A DNA stretch of 64,000 nucleotides, taken from Halomonas campaniensis. GTDB taxonomy: Bacteria; Pseudomonadota; Gammaproteobacteria; Pseudomonadales; Halomonadaceae. The stretch lies in NCBI RefSeq assembly GCF_002211105.1, contig NZ_JPUA01000022.1:13958-77957 (forward strand), given 5' to 3'. The position numbers were made by a program, and so were the translations under genes. How positions within the stretch are numbered: position 1 is the first letter of the stretch; the number at the start of each line of letters is the position of its first letter. The notes beneath the pieces are model-generated. The model was not told the origin of the DNA. It saw nothing but the letters and a program-made list of their open reading frames with translations, and did no database searches. Positions 37,081 through 46,305 of this stretch are shown here, piece after piece.

Positions 37081-37162
37081 TATTGACTGAATGCGCGCCC
37101 AATATAGCTCTTTGACCAAAAGTAATAACCAATAACAATTCAAAAATACAGGACACTACCTG

Positions 37163-37609
37163 ATGAGTATCAATAGAAAAGAGGTGGCAGCAGGCTTGCT
37201 TATTTTACTGATAGGGTTAGCCGCACTGTTAATAGTGACTGATTATAATATCGGCACTGCAAGAAGAATGGGGCCTGGTTATTTTCCTCTAATTATGAGC
37301 GGTCTCCTCAGTGTAGTGGGCGCTCTGATTATGGTCGCGGGCATCAAGTCCGAAGCCAAAAGCCTGCCGAACGTTTCTTGGCGACCGATGGTGGTTATAT
37401 TTATTAGTTTGGCCGGTTTTATGCTGGCGATGTTTTTAGGTGGCTTACTACCCGCCATTGTCCTAACGATCGCTATTTCATCAATGGCAGACAAAAATAG
37501 CACTTGGAAAGACGTAGCGATACTGACTGCACTTGTTCCGCTTGCTGCTTGGTTGATTTTTAACCAGGGGTTAAGCCTGCCTATTCCTTTCCTAGAGTGG
37601 AGGTTTTAA
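37163..37609 (+). CDS. TctB family small membrane subunit of TTT transporter
   Basis: A 148-residue protein with four hydrophobic helices, the usual TctB size. The family feature RRMGPGYFPLIMSGLL follows the first helix. TctB is the poorly conserved small subunit that joins TctA in the membrane. It lies between the amidohydrolase gene and tctA and ends 5 bases before the chosen tctA start. Confidence 0.85.
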   Translation: MSINRKEVAAGLLILLIGLAALLIVTDYNIGTARRMGPGYFPLIMSGLLSVVGALIMVAGIKSEAKSLPNVSWRPMVVIFISLAGFMLAMFLGGLLPAIVLTIAISSMADKNSTWKDVAILTALVPLAAWLIFNQGLSLPIPFLEWRF

Positions 37610-37614
37610 GCGCC

Positions 37615-39111
37615 ATGCTGGATAACGTATTACTTGGCCTGCAAACGGCCTTCACGCTTGAAAATATCATGTACTGTTTTGGCGGTGTTTTTCTGGGCAC
37701 CTTCATTGGTGTACTACCTGGTATTGGTTCCCTAGCCGCCGTCTCTATGCTGCTGCCGCTCTCCTTTTATCTTGACCCAACGACGGCGCTGGTGATGCTG
37801 GCAGGTGTCTATTATGGCGCAGAGTATGGGGGCTCAACGGCCTCTATACTGCTTAACCTACCGGGCACCCCGTCATCGGCCGTTACCTGTTTAGATGGCT
37901 ACCCCATGGCGATGGCCGGTAGAGCCGGCGTTGCTCTGTTCATTACCACCATCGCTTCCTTTGTGGGTGGATCAATTGGCATTGTGATGTTGATGCTCTT
38001 TGCCCCTCTCTTAGCAAGTTTTGCGCTATCGTTCGGGCCTTCAGAGTACTTTGCGCTAATGACCCTGGGCCTGATTGCCGCCGCAGGCGTGGTACAAGGA
38101 TCACCCTTGAAAGGTTTGGCAATGGTTTTACTAGGCCTCTTACTCGGCGCTGTGGGGGCAGATGTTAATACCGGCGAAACGCGTCTCACCTTTGGACTAC
38201 TGGGGCTTTATGATGGCATTAGTTTAGTGGCATTAGCGATGGGGCTTTTTGGGGTGGCGGAGATTATTTCGTCGATTAACACCCATAAGTCGGCATCAAA
38301 GGACATGAGTGTTCGGCTGAGCTCCATGATGCCTAGTGCGGAAGAGCGTCGTAAAATTGGCCTACCCATGCTTCGTGGTGCCGGTATTGGCAGCTTCTTC
38401 GGGGCCTTGCCAGGCGCTGGGCAGTCGATTGCTGCCTTTATCGGTTATGCGGTTGAAAAGCGCGTCTCAAAAGATCCTTCGCGCTTTGGCAAGGGGGCAC
38501 CTGAAGGAATAGCATCACCAGAAGCAGCCAACAATGCGGCTGTTCAAGCGGCATTTATCCCTACGTTAACCCTGGGTATCCCAGGCAGCGCGACAATGGC
38601 GCTGATGCTGGGGGCGTTATTGATCCATGGGATCACCCCTGGGCCAGGGCTCATTGCAGAGCGCCCCGATATTTTCTGGGGACTAACCATGAGCTTTTGG
38701 ATTGGCAATATTATTCTGCTGATTCTTAATATTCCGTTAATTGGGATTTGGGTAAGCTTACTCAAAATTAGATATAATTACCTTTATCCTACTATTCTCT
38801 GCTTGATATGTATCGGTGTTTATACGCTTAACTATAGCTTATTTGAGGTTGGCCTAGTGCTGGTGTTTGGTGCGCTCGGTTACTTCATGCGTCTATTTGG
38901 CTTTGAACCGGCACCGGTTCTTATTGGCTTTGTACTCGGGCCAATGCTTGAAGAGAATCTGCGTCGGGCAATGTTGTTGGCAAGGGGTGACTTTATGCTA
39001 CTGCTGGAGCGACCAATTACCGCAGTGCTTTTGGCAATATCAGCAATATTGCTGATTAGAATTGCCGTTCGAATAGTAGGTAATGCTAGACGATCTTCGG
39101 TATCTGGTTAG
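37615..39111 (+). CDS. TctA family large membrane subunit of TTT transporter
   Basis: A 498-residue permease with about 11-12 helices. The TctA signatures GTFIGVLPGIGSLAAV and YYGAEYGGSTASILLNLPGT, repeated in the second half as SFFGALPGAGQSIAAFIGYA and LGIPGSATMAL, are clear. It forms the channel that receives carboxylates from the TctC receptors. The ATG was chosen with GGAGG 11 bases upstream; an in-frame GTG 18 bases earlier overlaps tctB and is possible. A good terminator follows. Confidence 0.9.
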   Translation: MLDNVLLGLQTAFTLENIMYCFGGVFLGTFIGVLPGIGSLAAVSMLLPLSFYLDPTTALVMLAGVYYGAEYGGSTASILLNLPGTPSSAVTCLDGYPMAMAGRAGVALFITTIASFVGGSIGIVMLMLFAPLLASFALSFGPSEYFALMTLGLIAAAGVVQGSPLKGLAMVLLGLLLGAVGADVNTGETRLTFGLLGLYDGISLVALAMGLFGVAEIISSINTHKSASKDMSVRLSSMMPSAEERRKIGLPMLRGAGIGSFFGALPGAGQSIAAFIGYAVEKRVSKDPSRFGKGAPEGIASPEAANNAAVQAAFIPTLTLGIPGSATMALMLGALLIHGITPGPGLIAERPDIFWGLTMSFWIGNIILLILNIPLIGIWVSLLKIRYNYLYPTILCLICIGVYTLNYSLFEVGLVLVFGALGYFMRLFGFEPAPVLIGFVLGPMLEENLRRAMLLARGDFMLLLERPITAVLLAISAILLIRIAVRIVGNARRSSVSG

Positions 39112-39136
39112 TCTAATATTTATCTGAACGTAGTGA

Positions 39137-39168
39137 GCATGCCAGATAAACTCTGGCATGCATTTTAT
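39137..39168 (+). terminator. Terminator after tctA
   Basis: A perfect 10-bp stem GCATGCCAGA / TCTGGCATGC with a 5-base loop and ATTTTATT tail. It separates tctA from the convergent IclR gene. Confidence 0.85.
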
Positions 39169-39962
39169 TATGTATGGGATTTTTCTAACGTATTGATGAC
39201 CTCACGTTTGAGCCCTAATAAAATAGGTGACATGACTTTTTCAATATCGCCAATAGGTCGTTTGGTCGAGAGGCTGATGTTCATTATATAGGTAGCATGG
39301 TTGGCGATTGATATGGGAGTAGATAAGGCAATAATCTCAGGCTGCCAGGATAAGATGCAGTAGCCATTAAGCCATACAGACTCCATAGATCGTTGGATAG
39401 AATGCCACTGCAGTTCTTGGGTGTGTTTCTTTAGCGTTAGTGAAGTGAGTATCTCTTTTCGCATACTCTCGGGAATGGTAGATAGGTAGGCATGACCCAA
39501 GGATGTCAATTCGATGGGGATGCGTTGACCCGATACAATGTTACGTAATGCTGATTTGGCGTGGTAACGTATAGACTCAAGGTAAACCATCTCATCACGA
39601 TCAGCTTTCGCTATGCCTACATTGACATGGTGCTTCTCTGAGGTGGCGCGCATTAGTGGTACCGCGTATTTGAGTATGGGGTTACTATTTCGCATGGCAT
39701 GTGCAAAGCACAACACCGGAGCGCCCAGCCGATAAGCACGTTGCTGCTTATCATGTTCAAGTATTCCTGCTGAGCAAAGCGTCTGTGTTAATCGACTAAC
39801 TGTTGAGCGTGAAAGGCCAGTCCGTTCTGCCAGTTCACTATTTCCTATTAAGTCGTAGCCTACACGAAACGCACGAATGATCTCGATGCCACGCTCTAAA
39901 GAGTGCACTGTTTTTCTGGAGCTTGCTGGCTTAGGATGGGAATCGGAGGGAGTGTTTTGCAT
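39168..39962 (-). CDS. IclR family transcriptional regulator
   Basis: A 264-residue regulator. The N-terminal winged helix (SLERGIEIIRAF, then LAERTGLSRSTVSRLTQTL) and the C-terminal effector domain (TSLGHAYLSTI; NGYCILSWQPEI) are typical of IclR/PcaR-like proteins that control aromatic and organic-acid catabolism. A GGGGA ribosome-binding site precedes the ATG. It is convergent with the first TctBA pair and divergent from the LysR gene, so it could control either the upstream transport unit or the genes to the right. Whether it activates or represses cannot be read here. Confidence 0.9.
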   Translation of the reverse strand: MQNTPSDSHPKPASSRKTVHSLERGIEIIRAFRVGYDLIGNSELAERTGLSRSTVSRLTQTLCSAGILEHDKQQRAYRLGAPVLCFAHAMRNSNPILKYAVPLMRATSEKHHVNVGIAKADRDEMVYLESIRYHAKSALRNIVSGQRIPIELTSLGHAYLSTIPESMRKEILTSLTLKKHTQELQWHSIQRSMESVWLNGYCILSWQPEIIALSTPISIANHATYIMNISLSTKRPIGDIEKVMSPILLGLKREVINTLEKSHT

Positions 39963-40204
39963 TTTTATTTCCCCTTTGAATAATATTCTTTAAAATGTAG
40001 CCTAACATTATACGTCAATTCATATGCTCGTTAAATTGTATCTTTTGTATAAGGCTTTAAACTAGATGCGTGTAAGAGAATGGTTAGTATAACGTATGTT
40101 TGGCTGTTTTTCAGCTAAGTACCAAGTGTTTTTAATCTAAAGGGTTTTTATTTTAAAGTTTAAATAGATGTTTGGTGGTGTTGTTAGTAGTCGATGCCTA
40201 CGAG

Positions 40205-40231
40205 GAAAACAGTTTCCTGATCACTGTTTTC
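40205..40231. promoter_or_regulatory. Inverted repeat just upstream of the LysR gene
   Basis: A perfect 9-bp arm (GAAAACAGT / ACTGTTTTC) with a 9-base spacer, ending 23 bases before the ATG. Its position suits an operator in the IclR-LysR divergent region. Confidence 0.5.
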
Positions 40232-40254
40232 ATAATCTGTAATAGGAGTGGGTC

Positions 40255-41187
40255 ATGAGAAGAAATGTGAGGGAATGGCAGCCAGAACTAAGAACACTGC
40301 GTTATTTTGTATGTGTTGCCGAGGAAAAAAGTATAACCCGGGCTGCCGAGCGATTAATGGTTGCTCAGCCTGCGCTGAGCCGCCAAATCGCAAAGCTTGA
40401 AGATGATCTAGGCTTATCTGTTTTTGCGCGAACATCCCGGGGGGTTGAGCTGACAGAGGAGGGCGGGATTCTGCTTGTCCGATGCTACGCTATCCTGGAG
40501 CAAATCAGCCAAGCTCATCACGATGTCACCGCCCACGTTGAAGAACCGAGGGGTGTCGTTGTGCTGGGAATGCCTCCTACGCCAGGTGAGTTTATTGCCC
40601 CTCTTTTGCTCACCTCTGTAAAAGAGCAATATCCTGAAATCGAACTGCGGTTTATAGAAGGGTTTAGTCGAGAGTTAGAGGGTAAGCTTGCCCGTGGGGA
40701 AATTGGCATTGCTGTAATGCATAACCCACCCGAAAAAGAGGAGATCGTTTCTAAGCCTTTACTGACGGATCGACTTTATTTGATTTCGCCGCCTGAAACT
40801 CACCTTCGGAAAAGCATACAGCTAAGCGAAGCCGCGTCTTTGCCTTTGGTTATGCCAAGCCGACAAAATTTTCTGCGCACGCTAGTTGACCGCCATGTTA
40901 GTGATATGAAAATGGAATTGAATGTTACCCAACATGTTGATGGTCTTTGGCACCTAAAGTCGTTAGTGCGCCACGGTCATGGTCACTCTATTTTAACCTA
41001 TGGCGCAGTGATATCTGAAGTACAGCAAGGAACACTGACCGCTGTGCCGATCACGGATCCTGTTATTAACTGGCCGCTTGCCATCGCTACAAAAGCTGAT
41101 CAGCAGAAGAAAAGAGCGATACAAGTCGTAGAACTCGCTATACAAGATATTACAAAAAAACTTGTATCCGAAGGGATATGGAAGTGA
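40255..41187 (+). CDS. LysR family transcriptional regulator
   Basis: A 310-residue regulator with the N-terminal HTH (LRYFVCVAEEKSITRAAERL and AQPALSRQIAKLEDDLG) and a periplasmic-binding-like effector domain. AGGAG lies 6 bases before the ATG. It precedes the carboxymuconolactone-decarboxylase-like gene and the SDR on the same strand, and probably controls these or the neighbouring TTT genes. Such regulators commonly bind small carboxylates. No closer identity can be supported. Confidence 0.9.
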   Translation: MRRNVREWQPELRTLRYFVCVAEEKSITRAAERLMVAQPALSRQIAKLEDDLGLSVFARTSRGVELTEEGGILLVRCYAILEQISQAHHDVTAHVEEPRGVVVLGMPPTPGEFIAPLLLTSVKEQYPEIELRFIEGFSRELEGKLARGEIGIAVMHNPPEKEEIVSKPLLTDRLYLISPPETHLRKSIQLSEAASLPLVMPSRQNFLRTLVDRHVSDMKMELNVTQHVDGLWHLKSLVRHGHGHSILTYGAVISEVQQGTLTAVPITDPVINWPLAIATKADQQKKRAIQVVELAIQDITKKLVSEGIWK

Positions 41188-41450
41188 TTAAACCAATTTT
41201 ATAATGGGGCGATTTTCCTTGAGTGATGGCCTGTAATTTATGCTTTTAATTGATGGCAGGTATGACTATATAGTATTTCAAATAATGGTTTTTTAAAGAT
41301 ACTCTATTGGTATAGCGCTTTTTCTGTATAGAAGTTGGGTTGTGTTAGTTTGACGGTATAGCTGTTCTAACATTAGACGTTCTGCTGCTATAGACAACCT
41401 CTCTGATTTAGTCTTGTTTTTTAATAATATAAGCATAATAGGCGAATACA

Positions 41451-42023
41451 ATGCCATCATCTCACGTTTGGCCGACTCAAAGGTTACTACCGCCAGATCA
41501 AAGTACCTATAACGCCCATCAGCAAGAAATCCACAACCTTATTGCTTCCGGCCCGCGAGGACAGGTCAGAGGGCCATTGGCTGTATGGCTAAACCGGCCT
41601 GGGCTGGCCGAGCGAGCTCAATCATTAGGCGAGTATTGCCGATACGATAGCTCCCTTGAGAAACGACTATCCGAACTGGCGATTTTGACGATTGCAAAAG
41701 TGTGGAAGGCCGAGTTTGAGTGGTTTGCACACGAGCCGCACGCCCTTGATGCAGGCGTATCTGAAAGCGTCGTTAGGGCGATAAAAGAGGGTGAAGAGCC
41801 AGCCTTTGAAAAACAGGATGAGGAGGTTGTTTATCGTTTCACGCTGGCCGCCCATCTGGATAGAAGCGTCTCCGATACCTTGTACAACCAGGCGTTCGAT
41901 ATCTTAGGTAAAGATCGACTGGTCGACCTGGTCGGTCTGCTTGGCTACTACTCGTTGATTTCCCTCACTATTAATATCTTTAAGATATCACCGCCACAGG
42001 GTACTCCACCAAGTTTCAGCTAA
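41451..42023 (+). CDS. Carboxymuconolactone decarboxylase (CMD) family protein without redox cysteines
   Basis: A 190-residue helical protein of the CMD/AhpD superfamily. The core motif region is LSELAILTIAKVWKAEFEW with FAHEPHAL, giving Glu/His residues in the decarboxylase-like pattern. The only cysteine is Cys63, so the CxxC of AhpD-type peroxidase partners is absent. Relatives of this type are found in clusters degrading aromatic acids and other organic acids, mostly uncharacterised. It is upstream of the SDR gene and may act with it. The start is a lone ATG with a modest ribosome-binding site. Confidence 0.8.
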   Translation: MPSSHVWPTQRLLPPDQSTYNAHQQEIHNLIASGPRGQVRGPLAVWLNRPGLAERAQSLGEYCRYDSSLEKRLSELAILTIAKVWKAEFEWFAHEPHALDAGVSESVVRAIKEGEEPAFEKQDEEVVYRFTLAAHLDRSVSDTLYNQAFDILGKDRLVDLVGLLGYYSLISLTINIFKISPPQGTPPSFS

Positions 42024-42074
42024 TGATCTGTGTGCTTAAACGTCAATATAAATTAATAAACATAAGGCTCTATG

Positions 42075-42878
42075 ATGAGTAAAAAACGTCTGGAAGGGAA
42101 AGTGGCCATTATCACCGGTGCAGGTTGCGTGGGTAAAGGCTGGGGTAATGGTCGGGCAGCCTGTGTGCGTTTTGCTGAAGAGGGAGCCGCCGTTTTTGCC
42201 GTCGATATCCGTGAAGAGACGATGGTCGAGACGGTTGCCCGAGTGCATGAGGTTGGCGGTACCGTAGAGACCTATCTATGTGATGTCACCAGCCAAGACG
42301 CTGTGAAAAGTATGGTGGCGGCGTGTATTGAACGTTTTGGACAAGTGGATATTCTTGTCAATAATGTGGGTGGCTCTGCAAAAGGCGGGCCCGTGGATAT
42401 GGATGAAGCAACCTGGGATCGTCAAATTGAGTTCAACTTGAAAAGCGTGTATCTGACCAGCCGGGCTGTGCTTCCGCATATGGCAGAGCGTGGTTCAGGT
42501 GCTATCGTTAATACGTCTTCAACGTCGGGAATGCGCTGGACAGGCTCTGCCCAGTCTGCCTATGCAGCGACTAAAGCCGCTGTCATTCAGTTCTCCAAAG
42601 TCGTGGCGGTGGAGTATGCGTCCAAAGGTGTCAGGGTCAATACGGTCGTCCCAGGGCAGTTGCACACGCCAATGGTAGAGGAGCGTCTAGCCGGGCAGCG
42701 GGCTGGTGGGGATGTTGATGCGTTGCTTGCACAACGACTTGCTCGAATTCCGCTTGGCTTTATGGGTGATGGGCGTGATACCGCCAATGCAGCGCTCTTT
42801 CTGGCCTCGGATGAAGCCCGCTTCATTACCGGTACGGAAATCGTGGTAGATGGCGGAATGATAGCGCGCTGCGATTAA
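42075..42878 (+). CDS. Short-chain dehydrogenase/reductase
   Basis: A 267-residue classical SDR. The nucleotide loop TGAGCVGKGWGNGRAA carries the extended GWGNG form of a recognised SDR subgroup. NNVGG follows near residue 96. The catalytic Tyr163 and Lys167 (YAATK) and the preceding Ser148/Ser149 are present, and the C-terminus ends with the usual TGTEIVVDGG. It oxidises or reduces a hydroxyl/keto group of an unknown metabolite. AAGG is 7 bases before the second of two adjacent ATGs, which I chose. It probably acts on an intermediate of the carboxylate pathway. Confidence 0.87.
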   Translation: MSKKRLEGKVAIITGAGCVGKGWGNGRAACVRFAEEGAAVFAVDIREETMVETVARVHEVGGTVETYLCDVTSQDAVKSMVAACIERFGQVDILVNNVGGSAKGGPVDMDEATWDRQIEFNLKSVYLTSRAVLPHMAERGSGAIVNTSSTSGMRWTGSAQSAYAATKAAVIQFSKVVAVEYASKGVRVNTVVPGQLHTPMVEERLAGQRAGGDVDALLAQRLARIPLGFMGDGRDTANAALFLASDEARFITGTEIVVDGGMIARCD

Positions 42879-42913
42879 GCGAGCTTTTTAGGATTCAACT
42901 TTCTCTCGACTGA

Positions 42914-42938
42914 AGGTTGCCCTCTTTTGGGGCAACCT
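42914..42938. terminator. Hairpin between convergent SDR and hydrolase genes
   Basis: A 9-bp stem AGGTTGCCC / GGGCAACCT without a T tract on either strand. Its position between convergent stops suggests termination, but it is not a canonical terminator. Confidence 0.4.
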
Positions 42939-42948
42939 ACTGTCGTTA

Positions 42949-43734
42949 TTAAGCCGCTGTGTTCAAGAATAGTGTCAACGCCCTGTTGAATTGTTCCGGC
43001 TGTTCTATGCAAGTCATGTGAGCAGCATCAGAGATTACCACCAACGTGGATGCTTTAAGATTGCGGTGGATGGTCAGTGCGGCCTCCAGGGGAGTTCCAA
43101 TGTCGCGTTCCCCTACGATGACCAGTGCTGGGCAAGTGATTTCATGTAATCGATCGGTTGTGTGCACGTCTGCGATAGCAGCACAGCATCCGCACCAACC
43201 ATCAATGGTGGTTTCGAGAATCATATCGGTGACCCACTGCGTTTGCTTAGGGTCATGTGTCCGAAACTCTTCGGTAAACCAGCGTGTGATGGCGGGGCCA
43301 GCGACGGTGGGAATGCCTTGCTCACGTGCCGTTCGGATACGCTCTTGCCACATTGAGAGTGGTGTATCCTTATGCTCGCTGGTGGTGTCTGCCAACATGA
43401 GCGAGAGCACACGATCAGGGTATTTTAGTGCTAGTACCTGACCAATCATCCCCCCCATTGAAAAGCCTAGCCAGTGTGCTTTCTGAATACCCAGATGATC
43501 CATTAACATCAGAGCATCATCAGCGAGCAGGTCAAGAGTGTAGGGGGGCTCTGAACTACCGCTCCCTCCATGCCCCCTGGTGTCGTAACGTAGCAAGCGA
43601 TAGCCCTTCAACACTTCTAGTTGGTGATCCCACATGGCTTGTGTGCAACCAAGTGAGTGTGACATAACAATCCATGGCCCTTGGTCACCAATGATAGAGT
43701 AGCTGATATCAGTACCGTTTATCGTCGTTTTCAT
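42949..43734 (-). CDS. Alpha/beta hydrolase, 3-oxoadipate enol-lactonase-like
   Basis: A 261-residue alpha/beta hydrolase. The nucleophile is Ser92 in GFSMGG, the acid lies in VGERDIGTP, and the His is in AAHMTCIEQPEQFN. The motif DTRGHGGS is typical of PcaD-like enol-lactonases and related C-C or ester hydrolases. I chose the ATG with GGAG 10 bases upstream; a GTG 12 bases earlier is the alternative. It lies 16 bases after a TctC gene on the same strand, so the pair is probably one transcript: an imported compound and the enzyme that opens it. No pcaBC genes accompany it, so it may not be a true PcaD. Confidence 0.82.
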   Translation of the reverse strand: MKTTINGTDISYSIIGDQGPWIVMSHSLGCTQAMWDHQLEVLKGYRLLRYDTRGHGGSGSSEPPYTLDLLADDALMLMDHLGIQKAHWLGFSMGGMIGQVLALKYPDRVLSLMLADTTSEHKDTPLSMWQERIRTAREQGIPTVAGPAITRWFTEEFRTHDPKQTQWVTDMILETTIDGWCGCCAAIADVHTTDRLHEITCPALVIVGERDIGTPLEAALTIHRNLKASTLVVISDAAHMTCIEQPEQFNRALTLFLNTAA

Positions 43735-43750
43735 TGGGTAATTCACTCCA

Positions 43751-44764
43751 TTATTCTGGAACTATATTGGCTTCTGCAGCAATCTGCTTGAACTTATCCA
43801 GCTCTGCTTCAAGAAGCTGTTGAAACTCTTCTGGGGGGGCTGCCGATACAGTGACGCCCATTTCCCCCAAGCGGTTGGCAACGTCTTGAAGGTTAAGGAT
43901 CTCTGCAATTTCTTGGTGTAAGCGTTGCACCGTCTCGTCGGGAGTCTGTGCAGAAACAAGCAAGCCATACCAGAACATCCACTCATAATCGGGCAGACCG
44001 GCCTCCATTGCGGTAGGCAGTTCCGGCATATCAGGAAGGCGTTCTCTGCTGGTTACGGCCAGTGCCCGAACCCGGTTAGCATTGACGTAATCAATCGCCG
44101 CTACGTACGGAGCTAGTGTAAAATCAACGCGTCCTGCCATCACCTCCGTGATGGCATCACTCACACCGCTGTAGGGAATGTGGAGTACATCAATACCCGC
44201 CTGCTGTTTAAACAGTTCTGCACCAAAATGAGTGCTACCGCCGACGCCTGCTGATGCGTAATCGAGATCGCCAGGATTTTCTCTGGCTGCAATGATTAGC
44301 TCTTCAAGAGTGGCATACTCTGAATCATTTGGAACAATCAGCAGCGCAGGCCCATCACCAATCAACGTCACCGCTGAGAAGTCGTTAAGGGTGTCGTACC
44401 GCATCGTTTCGAATATGGCAGGTGCCGTGGTATGAGCAGGTGTAATGCTAAGTAGGGTTGTGCCATTGGCAGGTGCCGATAGTACATCTTGGGCTGCCAT
44501 GGTTCCTCCCGCGCCAGGCCTGTTAACCACTACGGCGGGTATCCCTTGGCGTTGGCTGAGCTTCTCAGCAATGAGACGCGCTGCAAGGTCGGGTATGCCA
44601 CCTGGGCCAAAGCCCACAATGAATCGGTAAGAAGAGGCCTCAGGTATTAGCGGTGACGTTTCAATTGTATCGCCTGCCATTGCGAGCGTTGAGCTGCTTA
44701 GTAACAGGCAAGAGAGCAGGGCCGACTTAATAGTATTCGAGAGCTGTAGTGTTGGCTTATTCAT
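43751..44764 (-). CDS. TctC/Bug family periplasmic solute-binding receptor (3 of 5)
   Basis: A 337-residue receptor with a signal peptide ending near STLAMAGD. The Bug motifs are YRFIVGFGPGGIPDLAARLI and NRPGAGGTMAAQDV. It is more distant from the other four receptors (for example GFGPGG in place of PFAPGG). An AAGGA ribosome-binding site precedes the ATG. It has no adjacent tctBA and may share one of the two membrane pairs. It is transcribed with the enol-lactonase-like hydrolase and is divergent from the CoA-transferase gene, with a 21-bp-arm palindrome between them. Confidence 0.87.
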   Translation of the reverse strand: MNKPTLQLSNTIKSALLSCLLLSSSTLAMAGDTIETSPLIPEASSYRFIVGFGPGGIPDLAARLIAEKLSQRQGIPAVVVNRPGAGGTMAAQDVLSAPANGTTLLSITPAHTTAPAIFETMRYDTLNDFSAVTLIGDGPALLIVPNDSEYATLEELIIAARENPGDLDYASAGVGGSTHFGAELFKQQAGIDVLHIPYSGVSDAITEVMAGRVDFTLAPYVAAIDYVNANRVRALAVTSRERLPDMPELPTAMEAGLPDYEWMFWYGLLVSAQTPDETVQRLHQEIAEILNLQDVANRLGEMGVTVSAAPPEEFQQLLEAELDKFKQIAAEANIVPE

Positions 44765-44838
44765 AAGAGATGTTCCTTATGGCTATTATTGTATTTAGGA
44801 ATGCTTTTCATGAATAAGTGTCGTGCAACTTGTCCACG

Positions 44839-44883
44839 CGATACAGCGCTCAATTCCACCTAGTGGAATTGAGCGCTGTATCG
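44839..44883. repeat. Perfect inverted repeat, 21-bp arms, 3-base loop
   Basis: The arms are 44839-44859 and 44863-44883 with CTA between them; every arm base pairs. The core is AATTCCAC-CTA-GTGGAATT. It lies between the divergent tctC (75 bases away) and the CoA-transferase gene (178 bases away). There is no T tract, so it is not a typical terminator. It may be an operator for a dimeric regulator such as the IclR protein, or a cruciform/mobile-element relic. Confidence 0.9.
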
Positions 44884-45060
44884 AGTGGCATGATCACAGG
44901 CTAAAGCACTCTGCGAACCATTTGTTAACCATCACCTGACGTTTTATCAGTCCACATAGCGCGCTTATTTCTGCATTGTTAATTCATGATAGATCGGCGA
45001 AATATCATTGCTGGTCAACAATGAAGAGCAACAACAATCAATAAGTGCGCTGAGGTCATT

Positions 45061-46305
45061 ATGTCTTCCCCGTTTGAAAATATCCGTGTCGTTGATGCTA
45101 CCCACGTATTGGCGGGCCCTTTCGCTACCTACCAGATGGCGGTGTTAGGTGCCGATGTGATCAAGGTAGAGTCGCCAAGTGACCCGGATCAAGCGCGCAT
45201 GCAAGGGTCTGATCGAGCGCTTAATGATCAGGGGCTGGGCACCGCCTTTATGTCCCAAGCCAGCAATAAAAAAGCCGTAGCGATCGACTTTAAACATCCC
45301 CAGGGGCGTGAGGCGTTAAAGAAGTTACTCGCCACCGCAGATGTGTTTGTCGAAAACTATCGGCCGGGGGCATTAGAGAAACTGGGGCTGGGTTACGACG
45401 ACCTGAAACAGCTCAACCCTAAGCTGATTTACTGCTCCATCTCCGCTTTTGGCAGCACCGGCCCGCGCCGGGAGCTCACCGCCTACGATAATGTGATTCA
45501 AGCCTATTCGGGCATGATGGCCATGACGGGTGACCACCATACCGGCCCGCTCAAAAGCGGCGCGCCTGTGGTGGACTATGCCACCGGCACCACGGCTGCG
45601 TTTGCCATCTCAACCGCGCTGTTTCAGCGTGAACGCAATGGTGGCAAAGGGCAATTTGTGGATGTCTCCATGTCAGATACGGCGATGATGCTCGCCAGTC
45701 CCTATTTAACGGCGTTGCTGTGGAATGGCAAAAAGCCAGAGCCTAAAGGCAATACCTTTCCTTTCGCCACCATTGGCTGCTACCACGCATCTGACCAGCC
45801 ATTGATGATCGCTGCATCAAACTTGACCCAACAAAAACGCCTTTGGACGGCCCTGGGCCGAGAGGACATGATCAAACAAAACAATAATCAACGTCTTGAT
45901 AGCCACGCTGAAGAAGCCAAGGTGATCGCCGAGATTATTAGCACCATGACTGCCGATTACTGGGAGGCGTTTTTGCAGAAACGCCGGATTCCTGCCTCAC
46001 GCATTAGGCGGCTCGAAGAGACACTGGATGATCCTCATGTCCACTCCAGAGGCGTCTTACACGCTCAGCCGCTAAGTCCAGACGTTGAGCAAGCGCTCAC
46101 TGTTCCGGTATCCGCGTTTTGCATGTCCGAGGGAACCCGTGGCATTACGTCACCGCCGCAAAAAGTGGGCGCGCAAACTGAAGAGGTGCTGAAGAGCTTG
46201 GGTTATTCAAAGCAGGAGTTAGCGGCACTGATCGCCGATGGCGCAATTAGCGGGCCTATAGAGGAAGGCATTGGAATCGCTACCCGCCCAGGAGGCCGAA
46301 CTTGA
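45061..46305 (+). CDS. CaiB/BaiF family CoA-transferase (class III)
   Basis: A 414-residue CoA-transferase. The N-terminus IRVVDATHVLAGPFATYQM and the segment ENYRPGALEKLGLGYDDL are family hallmarks, and the catalytic aspartate is Asp172 in VVDYATG. These enzymes move CoA between carboxylic acids by a ping-pong route. A GAGG ribosome-binding site precedes the ATG. It overlaps the MmgE/PrpD gene by 4 bases, so the two are made together. It would activate the imported carboxylate to its CoA ester. Substrate is unknown; succinyl-CoA-dependent transferases for itaconate, mesaconate or similar acids belong to this class. Confidence 0.87.
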   Translation: MSSPFENIRVVDATHVLAGPFATYQMAVLGADVIKVESPSDPDQARMQGSDRALNDQGLGTAFMSQASNKKAVAIDFKHPQGREALKKLLATADVFVENYRPGALEKLGLGYDDLKQLNPKLIYCSISAFGSTGPRRELTAYDNVIQAYSGMMAMTGDHHTGPLKSGAPVVDYATGTTAAFAISTALFQRERNGGKGQFVDVSMSDTAMMLASPYLTALLWNGKKPEPKGNTFPFATIGCYHASDQPLMIAASNLTQQKRLWTALGREDMIKQNNNQRLDSHAEEAKVIAEIISTMTADYWEAFLQKRRIPASRIRRLEETLDDPHVHSRGVLHAQPLSPDVEQALTVPVSAFCMSEGTRGITSPPQKVGAQTEEVLKSLGYSKQELAALIADGAISGPIEEGIGIATRPGGRT

